64,000 nt of DNA from Neoarius graeffei (Eukaryota > Chordata > Actinopteri > Siluriformes > Ariidae), in NCBI RefSeq assembly GCF_027579695.1, contig NC_083571.1, positions 51,620,797-51,684,796 of the forward strand, in the 5' to 3' direction. Position numbers and translations under genes: made by a program. Positions 1-10,465 of the stretch are shown in pieces. The notes under the pieces are model-generated. The model saw only the letters and a list, made by a program, of their open reading frames with translations, did no database searches and was not told where the DNA came from. Positions within the stretch are counted from its first letter, which is position 1. Each line of letters begins with the position of its first letter.

Positions 1-144
1 CTGAATTACCCATACTCAAAAACCTATTTTTAGACACCAAGATCATTAAAAATGGATTATCCAATCATAATGGAGACAGAAAACACATAGAAGGGCGTAT
101 GTAGTGAAAATTCATTATGTCTGATTATTATAACTATTCTTTAA

Positions 145-1905
145 GTGCGTTTCTTAAGACACGTTATCATGGACACTAATCAATATGAAAAACAAATGAA
201 TGAAATGCTCACGGACCCATACACATATGAAATAATCAAAAAAGACCCGACAGAGGAAAAGAAAAAAAGACTAAAACTATTACTCAAACCGTTAATGGAC
301 AACAACAAAATCGATAAACAAACATACAACCACTTCATCCCCACAGCAGACATCACCCCCCGGATATACGGCACACCAAAAATTCATAAACCTGGAGCAC
401 CACTAAGACCCACAGTAGACAGTATAGGATCAGTTACTTACAACCTTTCCAAGACACTGGCAGACATAATTAAACCACTCCTCGGACTCACGGAATACCA
501 CTGCAAAAACTCAAAACAACTGGCGAAAGAACTAAAGGAAATCAAGATAAAAAAAGGATGAAATCTTTGTATCACATGACGTCATATCCCTCTTTACAAA
601 AACACCGGTCACAAACACTCTCAACATAGTAGAAAACCGGTTAAAAGCAGACAGAACCCTGAAAAAACGTACAAAACTTACAGCACAGGACATAACAAAA
701 CTATTACATTTCATTTCCACGTCCACATATTTCCAATTCAGAGGTACAATCTACAGACAAAAAGAGGGATTTGCAATGGGGGACCCACTATCTGCCACTC
801 TATGCAACTTTTTTGTGGAGGATCTGGAAACCCGAGCCATAGAAACAGCACCGGACGAATGCAAACCTATCTTCTGGAAAAGATACGTTGATGACATTCT
901 TGAAATAACCAAAACAGGCCACACACAACAACTCACGGATCATTTAAACTCCATAGACAAGACAGGCAACATCAAATTCACACATGAAGAGGAAACAGAC
1001 AAGACAATAGCGTTTCTGGACCTAAAAATACACCACCCAGAAGAAGGTAATATCAGAATTACAACATACAGAAAACCTACACATACCGACCAATATCTTA
1101 TCTGGACATCTGAACATCCCATCGCACACAAAATGTCAGTAATCAGAACATTATACGACCGAACACAGAACATCACGGAGGAGAAAGACAGACAGGAAGA
1201 GGAACAACACATCCAACAGGCATTAAAAAACTGCCAATATCCACCGTGGGCAATTCGAAAAGGAAAATTACAGACACAAAAAAAGGAAAAAAACAAACAA
1301 ACAAGAAAAAACACAGAAAAAACAAGCCGGGGCTTTGTCACATTACCATACATAAAAGGAGTTACAGAACGCATCCAACGATCCATGAGGAAATACCACA
1401 TCAGCACCCTGGTCAAACCATACAAGAACCTCCGACAGCTGCTAGTTCACCCCAAAGACAAAATACAACTGGACAATAAATGCAATATCATATATGAAAT
1501 CCCTTGCCGTTCATGCAATAAAGTCTATATTGGTGAAACGGGCAGATGCTTCCACACTTGCAGGAAAGAACACCAATTAGAATGTGAAAAAGAAAAAGAC
1601 TCACAAGATCCGAAAAAGAAAAAGTAAACCAAGAAAACTTAAAATCAGCCATTTCAGACCACTGCAAACGGCAAAATCATATTATGAATTGGGAAGAGGC
1701 CAGAGTCATTCGCGCTGAAGAGAATAGATACCAGCGTTGGATTTTGGAGGCAGTGGAGATACGTAAGCGGGCGCAGAGGACTATGAACCGGAATGAGGGA
1801 GCGTACGCGCTGTCACACACCTGGAGCGCAGTCCTAGGGCAGCGACCTGACAGCAGGAGGCATGGACTACCTGTCAAATTGGGCGGGACGTTCACGCCTC
1901 CATAG
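145..1905 (+). pseudogene. Penelope-like reverse transcriptase / GIY-YIG endonuclease, broken by two frameshifts
   Basis: Three consecutive frames together give a PLE protein. The first (to 561) holds an N-terminal RT block ending in PRIYGTPKIHKPGAPLRP, the second (about 559-1627) holds MGDPLSA and the RT active site YVDD, and the third (about 1630-1905) holds the end of the nuclease. The GIY-YIG part begins with IPCRSCNKVYIGETGR followed by an R and EH motif, and continues as INWEEA-like and RYQRWILEA segments. The first frameshift lies in an A-rich run near 555-560 and the second near 1610-1630, also in A-rich sequence. There is no initiator ATG for the full domain. By family, the product copies RNA into DNA and nicks the target. 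This copy is dead. Confidence 0.85.
149..164 (+). repeat. Left arm of 16-bp inverted repeat flanking the PLE
   Basis: GTTTCTTAAGACACGT is the exact reverse complement of 2015-2030. The similarity extends about ten bases further outward with three mismatches. Confidence 0.85.
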
Positions 1906-2014
1906 AGTACATCAGCTGATAAGGCACGTCACCACTCGACATCTGGTGACTGTTTTGAAGAAGGTGGAAGTGTTCGCCGAAACTGTCAACAAACGAGGTA
2001 ACATCCTAAAAAAT

Positions 2015-2030
2015 ACGTGTCTTAAGAAAC
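2015..2030 (-). repeat. Right arm of 16-bp inverted repeat flanking the PLE
   Basis: ACGTGTCTTAAGAAAC pairs perfectly with 149-164. It lies just inside the right target site duplication. Confidence 0.85.
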
Positions 2031-2056
2031 AAACTTAAATAATACATAGAAGGGCG

Positions 2057-3024
2057 GCCATCTTGGAAAATGGTGGCTTTTTTTTTTTTGCGTGGCTAAC
2101 GGGCTTTTTGGGTAAAGTAGGTCTAGAAGATTTGTGCCAAATTTCATGCTTGTATCACAAAGTGAATGATTCTTGCACTAATCTGCTGCACTATTACACT
2201 CCTGGCTGTTAAGAGGACAGCAGGTAGAGAAGGCAACAGAGGCAATATTACTGTGCAGCTCAGGTTTGGTTTTCTAGATTGAAAAAGAAAAATGATAAGA
2301 AAGGAAATATAATATAGCACAGCTGTTTTTCTTGCTTGTGATAAGCTAGCTAGGCTAAGTCTAAGAAAAATTGAAGCAAGATGTTTTACACCTGTAGTTT
2401 ACAGGTTTTATAAATGATATCAACTGGCCTGTGTATATCAAGTATACACAGTATATTAAGCACTATGGTGTAGTCGATGTAGATTTCCATGTAAAGATGC
2501 ACAACTGTTTTAGTGACACAGGTTGGAAAGGATAACATTAATACCAGTGTGCAACTTTGATGCATTCATGTAATTTCCTAAATGTCATCAATAAGATCTT
2601 TTTGTAGGTCTACTAGTGTACATAACTAAATAAGTAAGATGACAGCCTGTTCCACATAGGTTATTTGCCTGATATTGGTATTATAAACCTATCAGCATAA
2701 AAGTAAGGGGAAACAATGCTACAGGTATCTAGTGTAATGCAGAGTGTTAGTTATCTGCTTATGCAAGTCTGTAAACTGTATTAACTGAGGACTGGGGCAG
2801 AATTGTGAGCATGTTTTTTTTTTGTTACACAGTGTTAAATCAAATATAAATAATACAGTTATGAGCACATCATCTGGCTTCTGTCCAGATGTTCCTTGTA
2901 GATAACTATGTTTAGAAGTTATAGTCCTTTTCTGTTCCCATCATCTTTGTCTTACAAATGAACTTAATAATAATGACGGTCATTTACGTTGGTAATAAAT
3001 GCTTTTGTCACATGCCAGGAAAAC
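2057..3024. other. Non-coding stretch upstream of the SET-domain gene
   Basis: AT-rich sequence with short poly-T tracts. I see no open frame, repeat family or clear core promoter. It is the place to look for the promoter of the SET-domain gene. Confidence 0.5.
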
Positions 3025-3723
3025 ATGAAAAGGTGAAGACGCATTAATCCAAAAGAAGATGCAAAATTTTATGTGAGCAATGGAAGGGACAAAGTGGGAC
3101 TCGATGTAAAATACATTAATGCCTTCAAAGGTCAGTTGAATCCTCTGATTTTTTCATTCATGACAAAACTTTAAATATGTCACCTTACTTTTTGTGAGTT
3201 ATTTGTTGTGTGTGTTAACTAGGTCATGGCATCTTCACTACCACTCCATTTGCAAAAGGTGACTTCCTGTTGGAGTATCAAAGTGAACTAATAAGCAAGC
3301 AGACAAGCGAGAGGAGACGGAGAATATACCATGACTGCCTTAAGGTGTTCATGTTCGAGTTCCAATTTAATGGGACACTGTGGTGGTGTGTTTTACGTTA
3401 TTATTTCATCCAATCAGAATTAAATGTCATGTTGCTCTTGGTTTACTGAAAATGCAAGTGTTGTTGACAGAAGGCTCTTAATTTAGGCTAATTAATACTG
3501 CCCAACTATGTGTTACTTGTGCTTTTGTAGTGTTGATGCAGCCAGTGAGGATGGGTCTCTTGGAAGACTTGTTAATGATGACCATATAAACCCTAATGCC
3601 AAGATGAAGTACTTGAGCGTGGAAGGGAAGCCCCATCTGTGTCTATTTGCTATAAGAGACATAAGTCCAGGGGAGGAGATCACCTATAATTACGGAGACT
3701 CAGACTGGCCATGGAGATGCAAG
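3025..3723 (+). pseudogene. SET-domain (KMT5A-like lysine methyltransferase) exons 1-3 of a SET/tyrosine-recombinase gene
   Basis: Three exons join in phase: 3025-3130, 3223-3385 and 3531-3723, each with AG/GT borders. The product starts MKR and soon reads INPKEDAKFYVSNGRDK, then GHGIF (the AdoMet-binding GxG region), GDFLLEY, GRLVNDDHINPNAK (where canonical SET domains have N-H-S) and GEEITYNYG (usually YDYG). This is the KMT5A/SETD8-like SET fold, which transfers methyl from AdoMet to a lysine. An in-frame TGA at 3034-3036, three codons after the ATG, would follow from C-to-T change in a CGA codon, so this copy is probably inactive unless a later start is used. The Asp for His and Asn for Asp changes may reduce activity or may be normal for this fish family. 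Exon 3 ends in phase 0, matching the exons that follow. Confidence 0.8.
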
Positions 3724-3819
3724 GTGATCAGATGTTTACTTTGTGGAATTGATAGTTCTTGTATTAGATTTATTTGTACTTAATGTCATTGGCCTGATGT
3801 TTGTCAATAAATTCTTCAG

Positions 3820-3897
3820 AATCCAGGAGGAATGTCCACAGAGGGTCAACACGGAGAGGTACCACATACAGCAGAGCTTTCTAGGAGTGCTCAGAAG
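3820..3897 (+). pseudogene. Exon 4 of the SET/recombinase gene (probable)
   Basis: A 78-nt open stretch between a TTCAG acceptor and an AAG|GTATCA donor encodes 26 residues beginning NPGGMSTEGQHGEV. It continues the phase-0 frame from the SET exons. There is no recognised domain. It is a symmetric 0-0 exon like the next four. Support is splice signals and frame only. Confidence 0.45.
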
Positions 3898-4219
3898 GTA
3901 TCAGCAAGTCGGCGGCAAAAAAAAGGCATCTACTGGTGCATCAGCTGGTTGTCTAAAAGGCTTCGATAGAGTAAGTGACATTTTCATACAAGATAAACGC
4001 AGCTGCACTGTCACATGCATGAAACAGAAATGACGTGTTTGGTGGGTTGTAGAACTACATCTACTGGATCTGTTAGTTTAATGTGTATAGTAAGTTGTAT
4101 ATAGTAAGTCAAAATTACAAGCTTATAGTTTTCGTGGTCATTTGACCTGTTGAGTGCCTAAAACAGTGTTTTTTCCCCACATAATATTACACAGGGAACA
4201 ACATGTCTTCAAGATATTT

Positions 4220-4583
4220 CATCTCATCTCATTATCTCTAGCCGCTTTATCCTGTTCTACAGGGTCGCAGGCAAGCTGGAGCCTATCCCAGCTGACTACG
4301 GGCGAAAGGCGGGGTACACCCTGGACAAGTCGCCAGGTCATCACAGGGCTCACATAGACACAGACAACCATTCACACCTACGGTCAATTTAGAGTCACCA
4401 GTTAACCTAACCTGCATGTCTTTGGACTGTGGGGGAAATCGGAGCACCCGGAGGAAACCCACGCGGACACGGGGAGAACATGCAAACTCCACACAGAAAG
4501 GCCCTCGCCGGCCACGGGGCTCGAACCCAGGACCTTCTTGCTGTGAGGCGACAGCGCTAACCACTACACCACCGTGCCGCCCC
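4220..4583 (-). repeat. Full-length tRNA-derived SINE
   Basis: On the - strand the repeat has a tRNA-like head with A box TGGTGTAGTGG and B box GGTTCGAGCCCC, a body, and a tail rich in ATGAGATG. A perfect 12-bp target duplication, TTCAAGATATTT, flanks it (4208-4219 and 4584-4595). It lies in the intron between exons 4 and 5 of the SET gene. Other copies in this window are at about 21.6, 31.4, 51.4, 52.1, 60.7, 61.7 and 62.9 kb. Confidence 0.85.
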
Positions 4584-4622
4584 TTCAAGATATTTATGAT
4601 ATCTTATTTTTCTTTAATGCAG

Positions 4623-4694
4623 GGTCTTGATGAGGAAATGCCTCAGCAAGGTTCTGAGACCACAAATTCCCCATCAAAAGCTGAAGATTTTGAG
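4623..4694 (+). pseudogene. Exon 5 of the SET/recombinase gene
   Basis: A 72-nt exon between TGCAG and GAG|GTATGT, phase 0 at both ends, encoding GLDEEMPQQGSETTNSPSKA and four more residues. It is acidic and serine-rich, likely a disordered linker. A decayed copy of the same exon lies at about 13345-13380. Confidence 0.6.
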
Positions 4695-4735
4695 GTATGT
4701 GTATAATAAGTTATGTTACATCTGATGGTTGGGGA

Positions 4736-7700
4736 TAGGGCTGCACGATATATCGAAAATCTATCGTTATCGCAAAATCAAGGCTTGCAATAGACATATC
4801 GCAAAAAATACTTAAATTTCGATATACGCCATAATTATTACCATAAATATCACCAATTATTGCCATAATAATCTGCGCCATTTGAACATTTTGAATGTCA
4901 ACAACTGGTTCGGGAAAAGACCGCCCCCTCGGAAGTAATTGCAATGCATGGCCTACTGGTTTAATAGAGAGTGAAGTCGTGATGGCTGAAGGTGGTAGCG
5001 AGCCAAGCTTGTGCGAGGAACTGGTGCCAAAACGAAAAGGCACGTCTTTGATTTGGAAGTATTTTGGTTTCAAGAGAGACGACGTGTTGCAAGCACAGGT
5101 ATTTTGCAAAACATGTAATACAATGGTAGTAACCACCAGAGGAAACACTACGAACCTCTATAGTCACCTACAGCACAAACACAAACCATTGTATGAAGAG
5201 GTTCATGCTAGCAATAGTAGCAAACAAGCAGGCGGTACGCCAAGTTTAACACCTAAAATTAAAATAAGTTCAATTGAGCAGAGCTTTGCAGCCGTCACCC
5301 CTTATGAAAAACATTCTAAGCGTCATAAGGAAATAACGGGGGGCATTGCACACTATTTAACAAAGGACATGATCCCTATGAGTGCAGTAAGCGGAGCTGG
5401 TTTTGTGGACATGATTGGGATACTTGACCGAAGGTATCAAATTCCCTCGCGGAACTACTTTTCTCAAGTTGCCATCCCACAAATGTATGACACGTGTCGA
5501 AAATCGGTTATGCTTGAATTAAGTGGAGTTGACTACTTCGCGAGTACCACAGACCTATGGTCAAGTCGTAATACAGAGCCCTACATGAGTTTCACGGTCC
5601 ATTTCCTCACACAAGATTTTGAGCTCAAAACACGGTGCATGGAGACTATGTACTTCCCAGATGCACACACTGGGGAAAATATAGCGCTCGGATTGCGTGA
5701 AGTATTAGCCAGTTGGAATTTACGCGAAGATCAACAAGTGTGTATAACCACCGATAACGGAGCCAACATAGTGAAGGCCACTGAATTGAACAGCTGGCTT
5801 AGACTTCAGTGTTTCGGCCACAGGCTGCACCTGGCCATCGGTAAGTAACCTAGCTCTAACTGCTTGTTTCTATGCATATACTTTATTGTTTTGTGAAAAG
5901 GGTAGGCCCCTACAAGAAAGAAAGTAACAAACTAATTTTTCAATATTAAGAATTTTTATTGCATTGCACATTGTACAGTTGTATAGCAGCCTATAGTGTA
6001 GTAATTCACATGGAATGCCTCGCTGTTTACAGAGGCTTTGGTCCAGTATCAGTGCATATCCTATTGTAGGCCTACCACAAGAATTAATACCGTTTATTTT
6101 TGTCTCTACAATTTAACATCCCTCCAGCTCGTAGCTCAAATTTTATTCTCTCTGGTTCCAATTCGAGTAGCTGTAACATTACGGAGGCTCCCCCTACTGT
6201 CATTTACTAGTTAGTGTTTAAGCATCGTCTTGTTCAGATCATTGACGATTGTGGAGGCACGGCATATTCTGTTATATCTACGCACTATGCACACATACTA
6301 TGGCTAGTTTCTACCGTTGTTATTTCGATTCTATATTCATTGCAGAATTACCAAATCACACTTAAGGTGTGTTTAGTGTCTATTTTAATAATTAAATTAG
6401 TGATTTTACTTGTAGGGACTAGGGAATGATGTAGGGTTATTTTTTTGGGTTTTTTAAACTGTTAATCATTCATGTTGCCTACGTTTTTTTCTTCTGCCTT
6501 CTCTTTAGAAAACGCAGTAAAAGATGATGGCCGCATTGCTCGAGCAACTGGACTTTGCAAAAAGATAGCGAGTCATTTTTCCCATAGCTGGAAAATGAAA
6601 ATGGCTCTGAAAAAGGCACAGCAGGAGCACAACCTCCCAGAACACTCTCTCATCACAGAATGCCCCACAAGGTGGGGGTCCAGGCAAAAGATGATAGAGA
6701 GAGTCCTTGAGCAGCACCGGGCTTTATCAGACGTCCTCTCAGAAGACAGAAAGTCCAGGCATTTGGTTCCAACCTGGCAGGACCTGGATGTGCTCGAATC
6801 TGTGAATCAGGCATTACAGCCTCTTGAAGAATTCACAGATGCACTCTCAGGTGAAAGTTATGTAAGTGTTTCGTATGTGAAACCAGTTCTTCATCTGCTG
6901 AAGACATCCGTTCTGGCCGAGAAACAAGAAGACTCTGAATTAACAAGATCCATTAAAATAAAAATTTTGAACTACATGATCTGTAAATACGATGACTCTG
7001 CAACCCAGGAACTTCTGGATATGGCATGCTTCATGGATCCAAGATTCAAAGCAAACTATATACACAGCGATAAAGTTTCACACATAAAGACAAGAGTTAT
7101 GGCAGAAATGCAAACAACAACATTGAAGGTGCTTTATATTCTTCATTACACATGCTTATTGCATAATGTTGAAACATGGCATATGACCAATATGTAGTGG
7201 GGGACTTTTTTCACTCTGTATTTTCTGTATTGTAGGAAGGACAGCTGTCTGATACTGGGGCCCAGAATGTGGATCCACCTTGCACCACTTCAAAGAAAGC
7301 AAGAAAATCACTGGGCAGTTTCTTCAAAAAGGCCCCAATCCCCGTTTCACCTTCTGCACAACTGGAACAAGCCATAGAAGCTGAGCTGAACAGCTACTTG
7401 CTGTCTCCTACCATAGACAGTGAGGCAGACCCCCTAGCCTGGTGGAGACTACACATGGTGAACTTCCCACAGCTAAGTAAACTGGCCAGAAAGTATCTCT
7501 GCATACCTGCAAGCAGTTCACCTTCAGAAAGACTGTTTAGCACATCAGGGAATATTGTGACATGCGAACGCACATGCTTAAAGCCAAGCAAGGTGAACAT
7601 GCTTGTTTTCCTTGCCAAAAACCTGCCTTAACGTAAGCGCACACATGCACACACAATTTGTTCTTATAGTATTACAGTTGGTAATCCATGTTGTGGCTGA

Positions 7701-8085
7701 TTTCCCGTTGCACTAGCCGTTTCGGCCAAGAATTCACCATTTATATATTATTTTTATTGATATTTTATGTTGTTTTTTGTTTAATGTAATTTCATGTAAT
7801 GTAATTTCATTTGAATGCTTTAAGCTGTTTTCAGGTTTTTGTTTATTGTTGAACATTCATGGATTTGTGGACATAATTGTAGGTGTAGCCACGTTTTTCC
7901 AAATAAAAATAATAATGGAAACAATGCATTCATTTTTTAATGGCATAGCAGGTACAGTGCAGGATGGTGATTAAAAAATATAATTATTTTTTGTTAAAAA
8001 TTTACATATCGCAAGTCATATCGCAATCGCAGTAATCAGTAATGTTATCGCATATCGCAATTTTTTCCAATATCGTGCAGCCCTA
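4736..8085 (+). mobile_element. hAT DNA transposon, complete and possibly autonomous
   Basis: The 3350-bp element starts TAGGGCTGCACGATAT and ends with its reverse complement, a perfect 16-bp terminal inverted repeat. It is flanked by a perfect 8-bp duplication, GTTGGGGA, at 4728-4735 and 8086-8093, as hAT transposases make. It contains a three-exon BED-type transposase with no stop or frameshift that I can see. It sits in intron 5 of the SET gene. The empty site is preserved in a duplicated copy of that intron at about 9415-9440, which reads straight through GGTTGGGGACCCAGTC. Confidence 0.93.
4895..7631 (+). CDS. hAT transposase, BED zinc finger plus hATC dimerisation domain, three exons
   Basis: Exons 4895-5840, 6509-7128 and 7236-7631 join in phase (1, then 0) through GT/AG introns, giving about 653 residues. 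An ATG at 4982 would give about 624 and may be the true start. The N-terminal BED finger has CKTCN and the HLQHKH pair (near residues 70-90 from the first ATG). Catalytic-core landmarks are TTDLWSS, ITTDNGAN and CPTRWGS. The C-terminus has PASSSPSERLFSTSGN and VFLAKN, typical of hATC dimerisation. The protein cuts and pastes the host element using the TAGGGCTGCACG ends. The closest known group is the ZBED1/Ac-like transposases. I see no inactivating change, which makes it one of the few intact reading frames here. Confidence 0.9.
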
Positions 8086-8255
8086 GTTGGGGACCCAGTC
8101 ACTCGTAGATATAGTAGGTATATCTTCATAAAAGATAGATTCTCCTCAGTATTTTGCATTCTGTATCTTAATAAATTATCTAATGAGGATCAAAGCAAAC
8201 TTTTCCTCTCATAATTTTTGTGAAAAGGTGGATTCTTAGTTTATTCAATTCTTAA

Positions 8256-8853
8256 AGGAAAACTCTGGAGTGAAATGCTTTTTAGGTCCATTTTCGCATT
8301 ATTGGCAGTGCATACGTTGAGTTGCTATCACAACCACGTCAATCGGATGTGTTTTGAGAAAATTCGTTTTTTGTGATTTCAACCGGAAAGCACTAACACG
8401 GCAGTGCCCGGGGCATGTCTTTTTGCCGATACAATTCCCACTGGAAATGCACAATGGGCTCGACACTCGACTTTTACGGACTGTCCACTGAAGATGGCGT
8501 CTGAGGAAGCCCAACTTCAGGTAAGGTCACTGGCTTTGTATTTACTCTTCTACACACACTATCCGTGCACTTGCAGAGCCAGGGACACTTCGTTTTGTTT
8601 GTAGGAACCCTCTGCTCACTTCCACAGAACTGTCATGTTGTTTTGAGCTTTGCAATGGTTTTAAAACTAGCGTTTTGTATCGGCAAAAAGACATGCCCCG
8701 GGCACTGCTGTGTTAGCGCTTTCCGGTTGAAATCACAAAATACGAATTTTCTCAAAACACATCCGATTGACGTGATTGTGGTAGCAACTCAACGTATGCA
8801 CTGCCAATAATGCGAAAATAGACCTAAAAAGCATTTCACTCCGGAGTTTTCCT
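8256..8853. mobile_element. Palindromic fold-back MITE with TTAA target duplication
   Basis: TTAA occurs at 8252-8255 and 8854-8857. The element begins AGGAAAACTC and ends GAGTTTTCCT. Its left arm (8256-8442) and right arm (8677-8853) are near-perfect inverted copies, so the transcript would form a long hairpin. The 234-bp centre is unique. TTAA duplications are made by piggyBac and Kolobok enzymes; the AGGAAA terminus fits Kolobok better, but that is inference. The homologous intron copy near 12775-12790 lacks it and shows the empty site. Confidence 0.8.
8485..8522 (+). other. Exon-like core of the fold-back MITE (start codon plus splice donor)
   Basis: Inside the unique centre of the MITE, a good initiation context (AAGATGGCG) opens a short frame MASEEAQLQ that runs directly into a CAG|GTAAGG donor. 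It resembles a captured 5' first exon. No other exon follows within the MITE, so this could be chance. Confidence 0.3.
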
Positions 8854-8931
8854 TTAAATATACTCTTAAGTGGTACATTGTCAGTACCTGTGTATTTATT
8901 GTCCCTCTCCTCCATGGTTTATCTGCTTCAG

Positions 8932-9045
8932 ATGATGACTGAGGGGAACCAGATTCAGACAGCTGAGGGGAACCAGATTCAGACAGCTGAGAGGAACCAG
9001 ATTCAGACAAGTTCAGTACTTAGTCCACTTGGCAGAGTTGGAAAG
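8932..9045 (+). pseudogene. Exon 6 of the SET/recombinase gene, with octapeptide repeats
   Basis: A 114-nt exon between CTTCAG and AAAG|GTAAAT, phase 0-0. It reads MMTEGNQIQTAEGNQIQTAE and then a third repeat and a short tail. The 24-bp unit (EGNQIQTA) occurs three times. The exon and its flanking introns are duplicated as exon 7. The repeats are probably disordered. Confidence 0.65.
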
Positions 9046-9082
9046 GTAAATTAAATTCAATGTGCAGATTAATGACAATACT

Positions 9083-9134
<52 letters not shown>

Positions 9135-9251
9135 GTTACCTGAGTGTGATATGATTTATATGGACAATGGTATGGAAGGACATCCTCATCACATACTTCT
9201 CAAAGTGTAGGTCACTGCAACATCTGTGTGTGTGTGTGTGTGTGTGTGTGT
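9083..9251. repeat. GT microsatellites
   Basis: Two long (GT)n runs, at about 9083-9131 and 9226-9251, in the intron after exon 6. Confidence 0.9.
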
Positions 9252-10465
9252 ATCAAGCTGTGAACCACCCAAATGTGACTTAGGAGGTCCATACAGTTAA
9301 TTAGGACCTTCCTGGTGGGGTCGATGGTGGCATTACTTTAGTTTTTAAGAATACCTGGACACCCTGCATTTGATCTGTGTTAGTTTAATGTGTATAATAA
9401 GTTATGTTACATCTGATGGTTGGGGACCCAGTCACTAGTACAACCCCGATTCCAAAAAAGTTGGGACAAAGTACAAATTGTAAATAAAAACGAAATGCAA
9501 TACTTTACAAATCTCAAAAACTGATATTGTATTCACAATAGAACATAGACAACATATCAAATGTCGAAAGTGAGACATTTTGAAATGTCATGCCAAATAT
9601 TGGCTCATTTGAAATTTCATGACAGCAACACATCTCAAAAAAAGTTGGGACAGGGGCAATAAGAGGCTGGAAAAGTTAAAGGTACAAAAAAGGAACAGCT
9701 GGAGGACCAAATTGCAACTCATTAGGAACAATTGGCAATAGGTCATTAACATGACTGGGTATAAAAAGAGCATCTTGGAGTGGCAGCAGCTCTCAGAAGT
9801 AAAGATGGGAAGAGGATCACCAATCCCCCTAATTCTGCGCCGACAAATAGTGGAGCAATATCAGAAAGGAGTTTGACAGTGTAAAATTGCAAAGAGTTTG
9901 AACGTCTCATCTACAGTGCATAATATCAAAAGATTCAGAGAATCTGGAAGAATCTCTGTGCGTAAGGGTCAAGGCGGGAAAACCATACTGGGTGCCCGTG
10001 ATCTTCGGGCCCTTAGACGGCACTGCATCACATACAGGCATGCTTCTGTATTGGAAATCACAAAATGGGCTCAGGAATATTTCCAGAGAACATTATCTGT
10101 GAACACAATTCACCATGCCATGCGCCGTTGCCAGCTAAAACTATAGTTCAAAGAAGAAGCCATATCTAAACATGATCCAGAAGCGCGGACGTCTTCTCTG
10201 GGCCAAGGCTCATTTAAAATGGACTGTGGCAAAGTGGAAAACTGTTCTGTGGTCAGACAAATCAAAATTTGAAGTTCTTTATGGAAATCAGGGACGCCGT
10301 GTCATTTGGACTAAAGAGGAGAAGGATGACCCAAGTTGTTATCAGCGCTCAGTTCAGAAGCCTGCATCTCTGATGGTATGGGGTTGCATTAGTGCGTGTG
10401 GCATGGGCAGCTTACACATCTGGAAAGACACTATCAATGCTGAAAGGTATATCCAGGTTCTAGAG

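Larger units (their letters stand above)
98..2043 (+). mobile_element. Penelope-like element (PLE), 5'-truncated copy
   Basis: The insertion is bounded by a perfect 13-bp direct repeat, ACATAGAAGGGCG, at 85-97 and 2044-2056, which I read as the target site duplication. Inside lie a broken reverse transcriptase and a C-terminal GIY-YIG nuclease, the hallmark pairing of Penelope-like elements. A perfect 16-bp inverted repeat (149-164 against 2015-2030) sits near the two ends, as in the partial inverted terminal repeats known for PLEs. The coding part begins abruptly just after the left repeat, so the N-terminus of the protein is missing. The element cannot be autonomous. Confidence 0.8.

Noticed and set aside
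555-1630. Programmed frameshifting in the PLE
   Set aside because: The element is truncated and the two shifts lie in A-runs at unusual places; decay is simpler.
4283-4706. Open frames over the SINE, repeated at 60.6, 61.7 and 52.0 kb
   Set aside because: Same repeat read in different places; no gene.
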